Part shown: positions 7,093 to 13,195 of the stretch, in pieces
How positions within the stretch are numbered: the stretch's first letter is position 1
Layout: every line of letters starts with the position of its first letter
From: JBAZYZ01 sp041659085
Lineage (GTDB): Bacteria > Patescibacteriota > Minisyncoccia > Phycocordibacterales > VMEP01
NCBI GenBank assembly: GCA_041659085.1
Contig: JBAZYZ010000009.1
Location: 1-28,532 of the forward strand
Reading direction: 5' to 3'
Length of the DNA: 28,532 nt
Program-made: the position numbers and the translations under genes
The notes under the pieces: model-generated
Seen by the model: the letters and a program-made list of their open reading frames with translations, nothing else
The model's database searches: none
What the model was told of the DNA's origin: nothing

Positions 7093-8514
7093 ATGAAAAT
7101 TGATTTAAACACCCTGTCCATAAAAGAAGCGCACGAGGCTCTTTTGAAAAAAGAGGTTACGGTTCGCGAACTTGCGGAGGCGGCATTGTTATGCGTAAAA
7201 GAACGCGACGGGAATATCCACGCCTATCTGGAAATCTACGATGACGTGATGGCGCAGGCCGATGCCGCCCAAAAAATGATTAATGAAGGCGGGGCTAAGG
7301 AACTTACAGGCATACCGCTTGCCATAAAAGACAACATTTTAATCAAGGGTAGAAAAGCAACCGCGGCGTCAAAGATACTTGAGGGGTACACGGCTCCTTA
7401 TGATGCCACTGTTGTCAAAAAGTTAAAAGCGGAAGGGGTGGTGTTTATAGGACGAACCAATATGGACGAATTCGCCATGGGCGGTTCCACGGAAAATTCC
7501 GCGTTTGGTCCGACAAGGAATCCCCACGATGTGACGCGGGTTCCGGGCGGTTCATCTGGGGGTTCGGCAGCGGCAGTTGCCATGGGAAGCGTTTTGGGCG
7601 CGCTTGGTTCTGATACGGGCGGTTCAATACGCCAGCCGGCATCTTTGTGCGGGGTAGTGGGGCTTAAGACGACCTATGGACGCGTGTCACGCTACGGTCT
7701 TATGGCTTTGGGTTCGTCGCTTGACCAAATCGGACCCTTTGGCAAAACGGTGGAAGACGCGGAAATAATCTTTAAGGCTATTTCAGGGTTTGACAGGATG
7801 GACAGCACTTCCGCGCCGGACGACATGATTGTTCCAAGAAAAATAAATACGAAAATAATCGGCGTGCCGAGGGATTTTTTGGGGGAAGGTTTGGATGAAG
7901 AGGTTCGGGAAAATTTTGAAGATTCCATAAAAAAGCTCAAAGACTTAGGCTATGGAATAAAAGACATTTCACTGCCTAATATCAAATATTCACTTTCCGT
8001 TTATTACATAATTATGCCTGCGGAAGCCTCCACCAACCTGTCCCGTTTTGACGGTATAAGGTATGGTCTTTCAAAAGATGGCGGCAACACCCTTGTTTCG
8101 TATATGGAGACCAGGGGTGAGGGTTTTGGCAAGGAAGTGAGGCGGCGGATAATGCTAGGCGCTTACGTCCTTTCTTCCGGTTACTATGACGCCTATTACA
8201 ACAAAGCGAATGCTGTCCGCCTGCTCATAACTAAAGATTTTGGGGACGCTTTTAAAGAAGTTGACGCTATCATCACTCCGACGTCGCCGGTTCCGGCTTT
8301 TAAAATAGGAGAAAAAACAGAAGACCCCTTGGCGATGTACTTGGCTGATATTTTTACTGTGCCTGTAAACATCGCCGGTATCCCGGCCATATCGGTGCCG
8401 TCAGGAAAAACAAAAAATGGACTTCCTCTCGGGCTCCAGATAATGTCGTCTCATTTTGGTGAGGATACTTTGTTTGAAATAGGGAAGAAGTTTGAGGGCA
8501 AAAATAAAAGTTAA
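7093..8514 (+). CDS. gatA: Asp/Glu-tRNA amidotransferase subunit A (glutaminase)
   Basis: GatA is the amidase-signature subunit that releases ammonia from glutamine for transamidation. Counting from the ATG at 7093 (473 residues), the catalytic triad falls at Lys79 (PLAIKDN), Ser154 (PGGSSGGSA) and Ser178 (GSDTGGSIRQPA), which are the same numbers as in the Staphylococcus aureus enzyme. That supports this start over the in-frame TTG at 7084. The signature block SRYGLMALGSSLDQIGPFG and the C-terminal NIAGIPAISVPSGKTKNGLPLGLQ region are intact, and the length is usual. The start lies one base after the gatC stop, so the two are translationally coupled. No frameshift or missing catalytic residue is seen. 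Confidence 0.97.
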   Translation: MKIDLNTLSIKEAHEALLKKEVTVRELAEAALLCVKERDGNIHAYLEIYDDVMAQADAAQKMINEGGAKELTGIPLAIKDNILIKGRKATAASKILEGYTAPYDATVVKKLKAEGVVFIGRTNMDEFAMGGSTENSAFGPTRNPHDVTRVPGGSSGGSAAAVAMGSVLGALGSDTGGSIRQPASLCGVVGLKTTYGRVSRYGLMALGSSLDQIGPFGKTVEDAEIIFKAISGFDRMDSTSAPDDMIVPRKINTKIIGVPRDFLGEGLDEEVRENFEDSIKKLKDLGYGIKDISLPNIKYSLSVYYIIMPAEASTNLSRFDGIRYGLSKDGGNTLVSYMETRGEGFGKEVRRRIMLGAYVLSSGYYDAYYNKANAVRLLITKDFGDAFKEVDAIITPTSPVPAFKIGEKTEDPLAMYLADIFTVPVNIAGIPAISVPSGKTKNGLPLGLQIMSSHFGEDTLFEIGKKFEGKNKS

Positions 8515-8522
8515 GGGGAACG

Positions 8523-8655
8523 GACCCGGTAGCAGAAAACGGCACTGGAAGCGTGGGGTAGTCTACATGAATGCTAAAATGTTAGAATTAGTAGCGTATA
8601 AATAATAAAATGACTTCTGCTCCATTGGGAGCGGTGCCGTTTTCACTACGGGGTG
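8523..8655 (+). promoter_or_regulatory. Fold-back leader element ending on the HEPN-gene start codon (copy 2)
   Basis: Same architecture as copy 1 before gatC. The 5' arm ACCC-G-GTAG-CAG-AAAACGGCAC pairs with the 3' arm GTGCCGTTTT-CA-CTAC-G-GGGT; the inner 10 bp are perfect and the outer part has one small internal loop and one G-G mismatch. Immediately before the 3' arm is a hairpin GCTCC-ATTG-GGAGC. The GUG start codon at 8653 is the last part of the 3' arm, its first two bases in the outer pairing. The 5' arm begins nine bases after the gatA stop. AT-rich sequence in the middle (GTATAAATAATAAAATG) might hold a promoter. Proximal GGGGT after the 5' arm could compete for the ACCC, so two alternative foldings are possible. 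Confidence 0.6.
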
Positions 8656-9243
8656 GATTATAATCAATTCATAAATCTGGAATATTTCTTCTACAAAATC
8701 TACCAATTTTTTGCGTGGATAGTCGGATTGTTGTTGGGCGTCTCAAATACCGGCGATTTTTTTGGAAATTTATCGGGCTTTCAGGGTTTTTTGAAAATAT
8801 TTTTTGAGATTTTGACGATAATTTTTTTGACGGTTATTATCTATTGCCTGGTTAGGATTTATGAAGTTAGGAAAGAAGAGAAGGCTAAGCTTGAAAAAGC
8901 TCATATAGCCATTGACGATGAACCATACCGAAATCCGCAGTGGGATGTGGTGCTGAAACACGTTGAGTCGGACGAGCCGTCTGACTGGAGGCTGGCGATT
9001 ATAGAGGCTGATAATATGCTGGACGCTATGGTTAAAAAGATGGGTTACGAAGGGGAAAATCTTGGGGACCGGTTAAAGGCCGCGGAACACGCCGACTTTG
9101 AAAGCTTGGATAGCGCTTGGGACGCGCATAAAATGCGCAACCAGATTGTTCACGAGGGGATCGGATTTGAGGTTACTCAGGAAGACGCCGAAAGAGTAAT
9201 AAAGCTTTATGAAAAGGTTTTCAGGGAGTTCAAGTATATCTAG
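8653..9243 (+). CDS. Two-helix membrane protein with C-terminal HEPN-like domain
   Basis: The 196-residue protein has two membrane segments (about residues 15-32 and 48-68), a charged linker (RKEEKAKLEKAH) and a helical cytoplasmic domain from about 95 to 196. That domain contains DWRLAIIEADNMLDAMVKKMG and KMRNQIVHEG, with Arg162 and His167 forming R-x4-H, the signature of HEPN domains, many of which are RNases or nucleotide-binding helical bundles. The overall pattern (hydrophobic N-terminus, HEPN-like tail) is common in Patescibacteria proteins of unknown role. GTG is the start; no Shine-Dalgarno sequence precedes it and it lies exactly at the end of fold-back leader copy 2, in the position that corresponds to the gatC ATG. 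It is downstream of gatCA and may be read with it. RNase activity is not proven by the motif alone. Confidence 0.75.
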   Translation: MDYNQFINLEYFFYKIYQFFAWIVGLLLGVSNTGDFFGNLSGFQGFLKIFFEILTIIFLTVIIYCLVRIYEVRKEEKAKLEKAHIAIDDEPYRNPQWDVVLKHVESDEPSDWRLAIIEADNMLDAMVKKMGYEGENLGDRLKAAEHADFESLDSAWDAHKMRNQIVHEGIGFEVTQEDAERVIKLYEKVFREFKYI

Positions 9244-9296
9244 GCTTGTTACCAATGCCCGGCGGTTTGCGGCACAGAGAGAACTCGCAATTTATA

Positions 9297-9324
9297 TTGC
9301 ATTTACCGTGTTTCTGGGTATAAT
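9297..9324 (+). promoter_or_regulatory. Promoter of the tRNA cluster
   Basis: A perfect TATAAT (9319-9324) lies 16 nt after TTGCAT (9297-9302, a weak -35). Initiation near 9331 places both 106-bp repeat units and the fMet, CAU, Asp and Thr tRNAs in one transcript. Confidence 0.5.
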
Positions 9325-9376
9325 AACCCCATTGTTTTAGTTATGGTTTTTATCGCAGGTTGTGAATCGTAAACAT

Positions 9377-9588
9377 AGCGGGGTGGAGAAGATGTATCTC
9401 CGGAGGGACTAATAGCGCGAATAACCTGGGGTTATGAGCCCGCCGGAAGACATGAAAATTTGATGTCAGGGGTTGTTTACATAGCGGGGTGGAGAAGAAG
9501 TATCTCCGGAGGGACTAATAGCGCGAATAACCTGGGGTTATGAGCCTGCCGGAAGACATGCGAATTTGATGTTAGAAGTTGTTTATAT
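9377..9588 (+). repeat. Two 106-bp tandem units, each starting with a copy of the tRNA-fMet 5' half
   Basis: Units 9377-9482 and 9483-9588 differ at about 8 of 106 positions. Each begins with the acceptor 5' strand and complete D-arm of the tRNA-fMet that starts exactly 106 bases after unit 2 (AGCGGGG at 9377, 9483 and 9589; the first 24 nt match the tRNA with one or two changes). After the D-arm the units diverge completely from the tRNA. They fold as CCGG-A-GGG paired with CC(C/T)-G-CCGG around an ATAACC-TGG-GGTTAT hairpin, followed by a GACAT/ATGTC (or GU-paired ATGTT) hairpin. They contain GGTTATGAGCC, the exact complement of the fMet anticodon loop and adjoining stem. They have no tRNA 3' half and cannot be tRNAs themselves. 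Confidence 0.9.
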
Positions 9589-9659
9589 AGCGGGGTGGAG
9601 AAGAGGTATCTCGCAAGGCTCATAACCTTGAGGCCCACGTTCGATTCGTGGCCCCGCAA
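9589..9659 (+). tRNA. Initiator tRNA-fMet (CAU)
   Basis: The gene folds as AGCGGGG acceptor, GAGA/TCTC D-arm, CAAGG-CTCATAA-CCTTG anticodon arm, a 4-nt variable loop and a CCACG-TTCGATT-CGTGG T-arm. Position 1 (A) faces position 72 (A), the unpaired first position that marks bacterial initiators. The anticodon stem has two of the usual three consecutive G-C pairs; position 29-41 is A-U. CCA is not encoded (A73 is followed by CAAG). It is the third member of the 106-bp series. Confidence 0.93.
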
Positions 9660-9710
9660 CAAGTAGTCGTGGGTGACAGACACGAATAATCTCAAGTCAC
9701 TTACGGTTAT

Positions 9711-9781
9711 GCCGATGTAGTTCAATGGTAGAACGAAGGACTCATAAGCCTTAGACAATGGTTCGATTCCATTCATCGGCA
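9711..9781 (+). tRNA. tRNA with CAU anticodon (elongator Met, or Ile2)
   Basis: Acceptor GCCGATG/CATCGGC, D-arm GTTC/GAAC, anticodon loop CTCATAA and T-arm AATGG-TTCGATT-CCATT form a complete cloverleaf; A31-G39 is a mismatch at the loop end of the anticodon stem. The fully paired acceptor excludes an initiator. CAU could be Met or lysidine-modified Ile2, which I cannot separate by eye. CCA is not encoded. Confidence 0.9.
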
Positions 9782-9810
9782 CCCGTTACCAGACGGAATG
9801 AAAGTAATAT

Positions 9811-9884
9811 GCGGCCATAGCTCAACTGGTTAGAGCACTCGCCTGTCACGCGAGAGGTTGCCGGTTCGAGCCCGGTTGGCCGCG
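9811..9884 (+). tRNA. tRNA-Asp (GUC)
   Basis: Acceptor GCGGCCA/TGGCCGC, anticodon arm CTCGC-CTGTCAC-GCGAG with anticodon GTC, and discriminator G73, which is typical for Asp. The D- and T-arms are complete. No encoded CCA. Confidence 0.96.
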
Positions 9885-9946
9885 CAGGTTTTTAAAGGTT
9901 TGGTGGAAAATTACGAAAGACATATTTTTTTAAAAAAGTTTGTTTT

Positions 9947-9972
9947 AGCCGTTGTAGCTGTTTTGGTAGGTC
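9947..9972 (+). repeat. Partial copy of the tRNA-Thr 5' end
   Basis: AGCCGTTGTAGCT (9947-9959) repeats the first 12 bases of tRNA-Thr(GGU), including the preceding A, 38 bases upstream. It continues as GTTTTGGTAGG, a degenerate version of the D-arm CAGTTGGTAGA. The motif GTAGCTGTTTTGGTAGGTC (9954-9972) recurs with two changes before the other tRNA-Thr gene at 11336-11354. Confidence 0.7.
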
Positions 9973-9985
9973 GAAAGTTTAATAA

Positions 9986-10058
9986 GCCGTTGTAGCTCAG
10001 TTGGTAGAGCACGTCATTGGTAATGACGAGGTCAGCAGTTCAATCCTGCTCAACGGCT
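9986..10058 (+). tRNA. tRNA-Thr (GGU)
   Basis: Acceptor GCCGTTG/CAACGGC, D-arm GCTC/GAGC, anticodon arm CGTCA-TTGGTAA-TGACG with anticodon GGT, T-arm AGCAG-TTCAATC-CTGCT. The next three bases are CCA (10059-10061), so the 3' end may be encoded, unlike the three tRNAs before it. Confidence 0.96.
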
Positions 10059-10098
10059 CCATTACTAAAGCCTTAGCTTGGAGCTATTAAGTGATTAA

Positions 10099-10130
10099 AC
10101 AAAAAAGAAGGCTGATGAAATAGCCTTCTT
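10099..10130 (-). terminator. Intrinsic terminator of the ParB-like gene
   Basis: A 9-bp stem AAGAAGGCT/AGCCTTCTT (10105-10113 with 10122-10130) has an 8-nt loop; on the minus strand it is followed by four further T's (six in a row with the stem end). It lies 20 bases beyond the ParB-like stop. On the plus strand it has no T-run, so it would not end the tRNA transcript well. Confidence 0.75.
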
Positions 10131-10150
10131 GATACAGCACAGAAACTTGT

Positions 10151-11188
10151 CTATGGAGATGGGCGCGCCCTTGTCTCTTTTTTAGCGACCGAGTAGGGTC
10201 TGTAGTGGATTTCCCTCTGCGCTTCCAGGGTTTTCTTGAGGTCGCCGAAGGTGATTAGGGCATCTTTCATGTTTCCCAACATCTCGTCCACTTCAAGCGG
10301 TGACAAAGACCTTATGTTGGCTTCCACGTACTCCCTGTGCGCCGAAGAACGCCGATCTCCCAGGAAGCGGTCCGAAAGTCTTTGCAACCCTTCGGCAATC
10401 CGCATAAAGCTCCTTTTCGCGTCATGAAGCCGTCCACGGATCTTTTCGCCGCGTTCTTCACGGACCTTGCGCACTTCCCTGACGATAAAGCTGAGCCCCG
10501 CTTCGTAACCCCTTTTTTCAAACACGGAACGTGATCTTTCAAGTATGTCCGTCTGTTCTTCTGTCGGGCCACGGGCCAGGGCTAGGGCAGTCTGCATGTT
10601 TAGCCGGCTATCCCCATCATCGCTTTCGGTCCCGTCAAGCATTTCCAGGAGTTCCTTGTTCAGGCCCGTAAGCGTGTGGTACTTTTGCGCCCAACCAATG
10701 CTTTCACCGAACGCATTTGCTACTCGTACCAATCCGGCGTTTATTGCTCCGTGGGTGGTGCCGCGTTTGACAACCTCTTCTTCAACCACCAGGCGGACTA
10801 CCTCCACATTTTCGCCGTGTGTTTGCGACAGGCGCGAGGAGTTTTCCGAAGCCTGTTCAAGGATACGAGTGACGTTTTTCTTGCCATCGTATTTTTTGGG
10901 GTCAATTACGCACATGATGGTTTTTACCCCGTCTTTTACCTGTGACCGCCACCGGCGTTCCCCGGCTTTGATGTAGTAGTAGTCCACGCCTCCTTTCCGA
11001 AAGGCGAAGTTTACTACGATTGGCTGCTGAAGCCCTTGGTCCTTGATGCTCCTCGCGAGCCCATCCAGCTTTTTGAACTTCTGGCGCGGCTGGTGCGGGT
11101 CCCTGAGGAGCTGCGAAACCAGAAGTTCGCGTATCTCGGATGTCGGAGTTTTTGATGCTGGTAATTTCTTGGATTCGTTCTTAACCAT
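10151..11188 (-). CDS. ParB/Noc/KorB-like DNA-binding protein (orphan)
   Basis: The 345-residue protein has the ParB N-terminal CTPase fold: DPHQPRQKF at about residues 30-38 (ParB box I), LARSIKDQGLQQPIVV, and GERRWR at 76-81 (box II, CTP and phosphate contacts). A middle helical region (about 110-235) would hold the helix-turn-helix that reads parS-like sites; the C-terminus is Arg/Lys-rich and low-complexity. ParB proteins slide on DNA as CTP clamps for chromosome or plasmid partition; relatives act as regulators. AAAGGAGG (11196-11203) lies 7 nt before the ATG, a near-perfect Shine-Dalgarno sequence rarely seen in this window. No parA is adjacent and I saw no canonical 16-bp parS. It sits between tRNA genes, transcribed against them, a common place for acquired DNA. 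Whether it is the chromosomal ParB or a mobile-element relative is open. Confidence 0.85.
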   Translation of the reverse strand: MVKNESKKLPASKTPTSEIRELLVSQLLRDPHQPRQKFKKLDGLARSIKDQGLQQPIVVNFAFRKGGVDYYYIKAGERRWRSQVKDGVKTIMCVIDPKKYDGKKNVTRILEQASENSSRLSQTHGENVEVVRLVVEEEVVKRGTTHGAINAGLVRVANAFGESIGWAQKYHTLTGLNKELLEMLDGTESDDGDSRLNMQTALALARGPTEEQTDILERSRSVFEKRGYEAGLSFIVREVRKVREERGEKIRGRLHDAKRSFMRIAEGLQRLSDRFLGDRRSSAHREYVEANIRSLSPLEVDEMLGNMKDALITFGDLKKTLEAQREIHYRPYSVAKKETRARPSP

Positions 11189-11246
11189 GTCTCAACCTCC
11201 TTTGTCTTGTTGAAGATCAATGCCTGCTCTCTGACGCTAAGCGCAT

Positions 11247-11273
11247 ATTATATTACTTAACTTCCCATGTCTA
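11247..11273 (-). promoter_or_regulatory. Promoter of the ParB-like gene
   Basis: On the minus strand TAGACA (11268-11273) and a perfect TATAAT (11247-11252) are separated by 15 nt, shorter than optimal. Initiation near 11240 gives a leader of about 50 nt ending in the strong RBS. Confidence 0.45.
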
Positions 11274-11278
11274 TTGGG

Positions 11279-11308
11279 TTGGCACCAGTCTCTGTTTTTG
11301 TGTAATAT
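11279..11308 (+). promoter_or_regulatory. Possible promoter of tRNA-Thr(CGU)-prfB
   Basis: TTGGCA (11279-11284) and TAATAT (11303-11308) are 18 nt apart. It overlaps the divergent ParB promoter region and leaves a leader of about 85 nt that carries the degenerate tRNA-Thr-like motif GTAGTTGTTTTGGTGGGTC (11336-11354). Confidence 0.35.
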
Positions 11309-11400
11309 GTAACGGTTAGCATGAAATATCGGCGGGTAGTTGTTTTGGTGGGTCCAGCACGGGCAAGCGCCTATATCAGTAAAATCGCTAGAAATAATTT

Positions 11401-11473
11401 GCCGAGGTAGCTCAGTTGGCAGAGCATCTCACTCGTAACGAGAAGGTCGGGAGTTCGATCCTCCCCCTCGGCT
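11401..11473 (+). tRNA. tRNA-Thr (CGU)
   Basis: Acceptor GCCGAGG/CCTCGGC, D-arm GCTC/GAGC, anticodon loop CTCGTAA with anticodon CGT, T-arm GGGAG-TTCGATC-CTCCC. The pair closing the anticodon loop (A31-C39) is a mismatch. T73 is followed by CCA (11474-11476). Only 39 bases separate it from prfB, with a short hairpin AGACAC-CAG-GTGTCT (11489-11503) between, perhaps a processing signal. Confidence 0.95.
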
Positions 11474-11515
11474 CCAAAGATTGCTTATAGACACCAGGTG
11501 TCTGTAAGTTAAAAA

Positions 11516-12397
11516 ATGAAAAATAAAGAGCAAATAGAAGAACGCCTGCGTCAGATAGAGGAACTTATGTCCTTGCCTGATTTTTGGACGGACAAAAACG
11601 CGGCCCAGGATGCGGTAAAAGAATTCAATGAGCTAAAAGAAAAACTTGCCGGAGTCGGCAGGTATGACAAGGGCAATGCCATTATGACTATATTTTCCGG
11701 CGCGGGCGGAGACGATTCAGAAGATTTTTCGCGTATGCTTTTCCAAATGTATGTAAAGTTTTTTGCGCGCAAGAATTGGGATTATAAGTTTATTCACGAG
11801 AATAAGAACGACCATGGCGGGTACAGAAATATTACAGTAGAAATACTGGGCAAAAATGTCTATGGCACGCTAAAAAACGAATCGGGTGTTCACCGGCTCG
11901 TGCGCATCTCGCCGTTTAACGCCAAAAAACTCCGCCACACGTCTTTCTCTATGGTGGAAGTTATTCCTGATTTTGAAAAAATGGGCGAAGTGGATATTCC
12001 GGAACAGGATATGCGCGTGGAATTCAGCAAGTCTTCAGGTCCCGGAGGACAAAATGTCAATAAGCGGGAGACGGCTGTTCGTGTCATTCATATACCGACC
12101 AACATAGCCGTTCATGTGGAGTCCGAGCGCTCCCAGGAACGCAACCGTGAAAAGGCCATGCAGATTTTGAAAGGGAAACTTGTAAAAAGGGCGGACGACG
12201 AGAGGAAGGCGGCGGAATCAGGCATGTATATATCTAAAACGACCGAGGTGGAGTGGGGGAACCAGATACGTTCTTACGTCCTCCATCCTTATAAAATGGT
12301 CAAGGATCATCGCACCGGAGTTGAAACGTCCAACGTTGACACTGTGCTTTTGGAGGGAGAGCTGGATGAGTTCATGGAAGCAGAGAAGGGTCTCTAA
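11516..12397 (+). CDS. prfB: Peptide chain release factor 2 (short form)
   Basis: RF2 reads UAA and UGA and triggers peptide release in the ribosome. The discriminator tripeptide SPF is at residues 132-134 (RISPFNAKKLRHTSF) and the catalytic GGQ at 177-179 (SSGPGGQNVNK). The protein is 293 residues against about 365 for E. coli RF2. The deficit is in domain 1: after LPDFWTDKNAAQDAVKEFNELKEKL the chain goes almost directly to RYDKGNAIMTIFSGAGG, leaving out roughly 70 residues of the helical domain. The ATG at 11516 has no Shine-Dalgarno sequence and no autoregulatory frameshift site is seen. Its presence shows UGA is a stop here, unlike in Gracilibacteria and Absconditabacteria. It is probably co-transcribed with tRNA-Thr(CGU). 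Confidence 0.96.
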   Translation: MKNKEQIEERLRQIEELMSLPDFWTDKNAAQDAVKEFNELKEKLAGVGRYDKGNAIMTIFSGAGGDDSEDFSRMLFQMYVKFFARKNWDYKFIHENKNDHGGYRNITVEILGKNVYGTLKNESGVHRLVRISPFNAKKLRHTSFSMVEVIPDFEKMGEVDIPEQDMRVEFSKSSGPGGQNVNKRETAVRVIHIPTNIAVHVESERSQERNREKAMQILKGKLVKRADDERKAAESGMYISKTTEVEWGNQIRSYVLHPYKMVKDHRTGVETSNVDTVLLEGELDEFMEAEKGL

Positions 12398-12428
12398 AAA
12401 TGTATGGTATAGAGTACGCCGGATGTAG

Positions 12429-12434
12429 TATAAT
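12429..12434 (+). promoter_or_regulatory. -10 box upstream of ftsE
   Basis: A perfect TATAAT without a recognisable -35 lies 65 bases before the ftsE ATG. A second, weaker candidate, TATATT at 12481-12486, is only 12 bases before the ATG and would give a very short leader. Confidence 0.35.
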
Positions 12435-12498
12435 GCGGAAGTAAGTTTGATTTTAACTTGATGCACAGCACCGCATAGACTATATTTCACACTAAGAA

Positions 12499-13179
12499 AT
12501 GATTTACTTCGAGAAAATCACCAAAATATACGAAGACAATTCCATGGCGCTTGATGATGTGACCTTTACCGTTTCCGGCGGCGAATTTGTTTCAATTGTC
12601 GGGCATTCCGGCGCCGGCAAGACGACTCTTCTTAAAATGCTTATGGCTGAAGAGCGCCCGACTTCAGGCAATGTCTTTTTTGAATCAATCGACGTGGACA
12701 GTCTCAAAAATTCCGAACTTACAAAATTTCGCCGCCGCTTGGGAGCCATATTCCAGGACTTTAAGCTTTTGCCGAATAAGACTGCCTACGAAAACGTCGC
12801 TTTTGCCATGGAGGCGTCCGGGAAGGCGGATGACGAAGTCCGCGCCGATGTGCCCCATGCGCTTGAACTTGTTGATTTGGGTTCTAAAATGCACAACTTC
12901 CCGCATCAGCTTTCGGGCGGTGAACGCCAGAGGGTCGCCATAGCGCGCGCCATAATAAATCAGCCCGATGTGATCATAGCCGATGAGCCTACCGGTAACC
13001 TCGACCCTATAAACACCTACGAAATCATTCAGATTTTAAAAAAGATTAACGACATGGGAACGACCATAATACTTACCACTCACAATAAGGGCGTCATAGA
13101 CTCTTTGGGTAAGCGGGTTATTACTATGGAAAAGGGAAAAGTTACCCGCGACGACCAAAAAGGGAAATACGCTTTGTAA
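12499..13179 (+). CDS. ftsE: Cell-division ABC transporter ATP-binding protein FtsE
   Basis: FtsE is the cytoplasmic ATPase that, with FtsX, controls peptidoglycan hydrolases at the division site. The 226-residue protein is complete: MIYFEKITKIYEDNSMALDDV at the start, Walker A GHSGAGKTT (residues 35-43), Q-loop in AIFQDFKLLPNKTAYENV, ABC signature LSGGERQ (138-144), Walker B with IIADEPTGNLDP (about 159-170), and H-loop TTHN. The LLPNKT(A)YENV segment is characteristic of FtsE rather than other LolD-like ATPases. The start has no Shine-Dalgarno sequence. ftsX begins 16 bases after the stop. Confidence 0.96.
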   Translation: MIYFEKITKIYEDNSMALDDVTFTVSGGEFVSIVGHSGAGKTTLLKMLMAEERPTSGNVFFESIDVDSLKNSELTKFRRRLGAIFQDFKLLPNKTAYENVAFAMEASGKADDEVRADVPHALELVDLGSKMHNFPHQLSGGERQRVAIARAIINQPDVIIADEPTGNLDPINTYEIIQILKKINDMGTTIILTTHNKGVIDSLGKRVITMEKGKVTRDDQKGKYAL

Positions 13180-13180
13180 C

Positions 13181-13189
13181 TGATATAAT
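13181..13189 (+). promoter_or_regulatory. Extended -10 promoter for leaderless ftsX mRNA
   Basis: TGATATAAT (consensus TG-N-TATAAT) ends 6 nt before the ftsX ATG, so transcription starting at the usual distance would begin at the start codon itself. ftsX lacks a Shine-Dalgarno sequence, which fits leaderless translation. Confidence 0.5.
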
Positions 13190-13195
13190 CACTAT

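Noticed and set aside
9377..9588. The two copies beginning AGCGGGG as extra tRNA-fMet genes
   Set aside because: They share only the 5' half with the tRNA; no T-arm or acceptor 3' strand follows, so they cannot fold as tRNAs.
9477..9782. Minus-strand reading frame of 101 codons across the tRNA-fMet region
   Set aside because: It lies antisense to two clear tRNA genes and a repeat unit, and its sequence matches no protein pattern.
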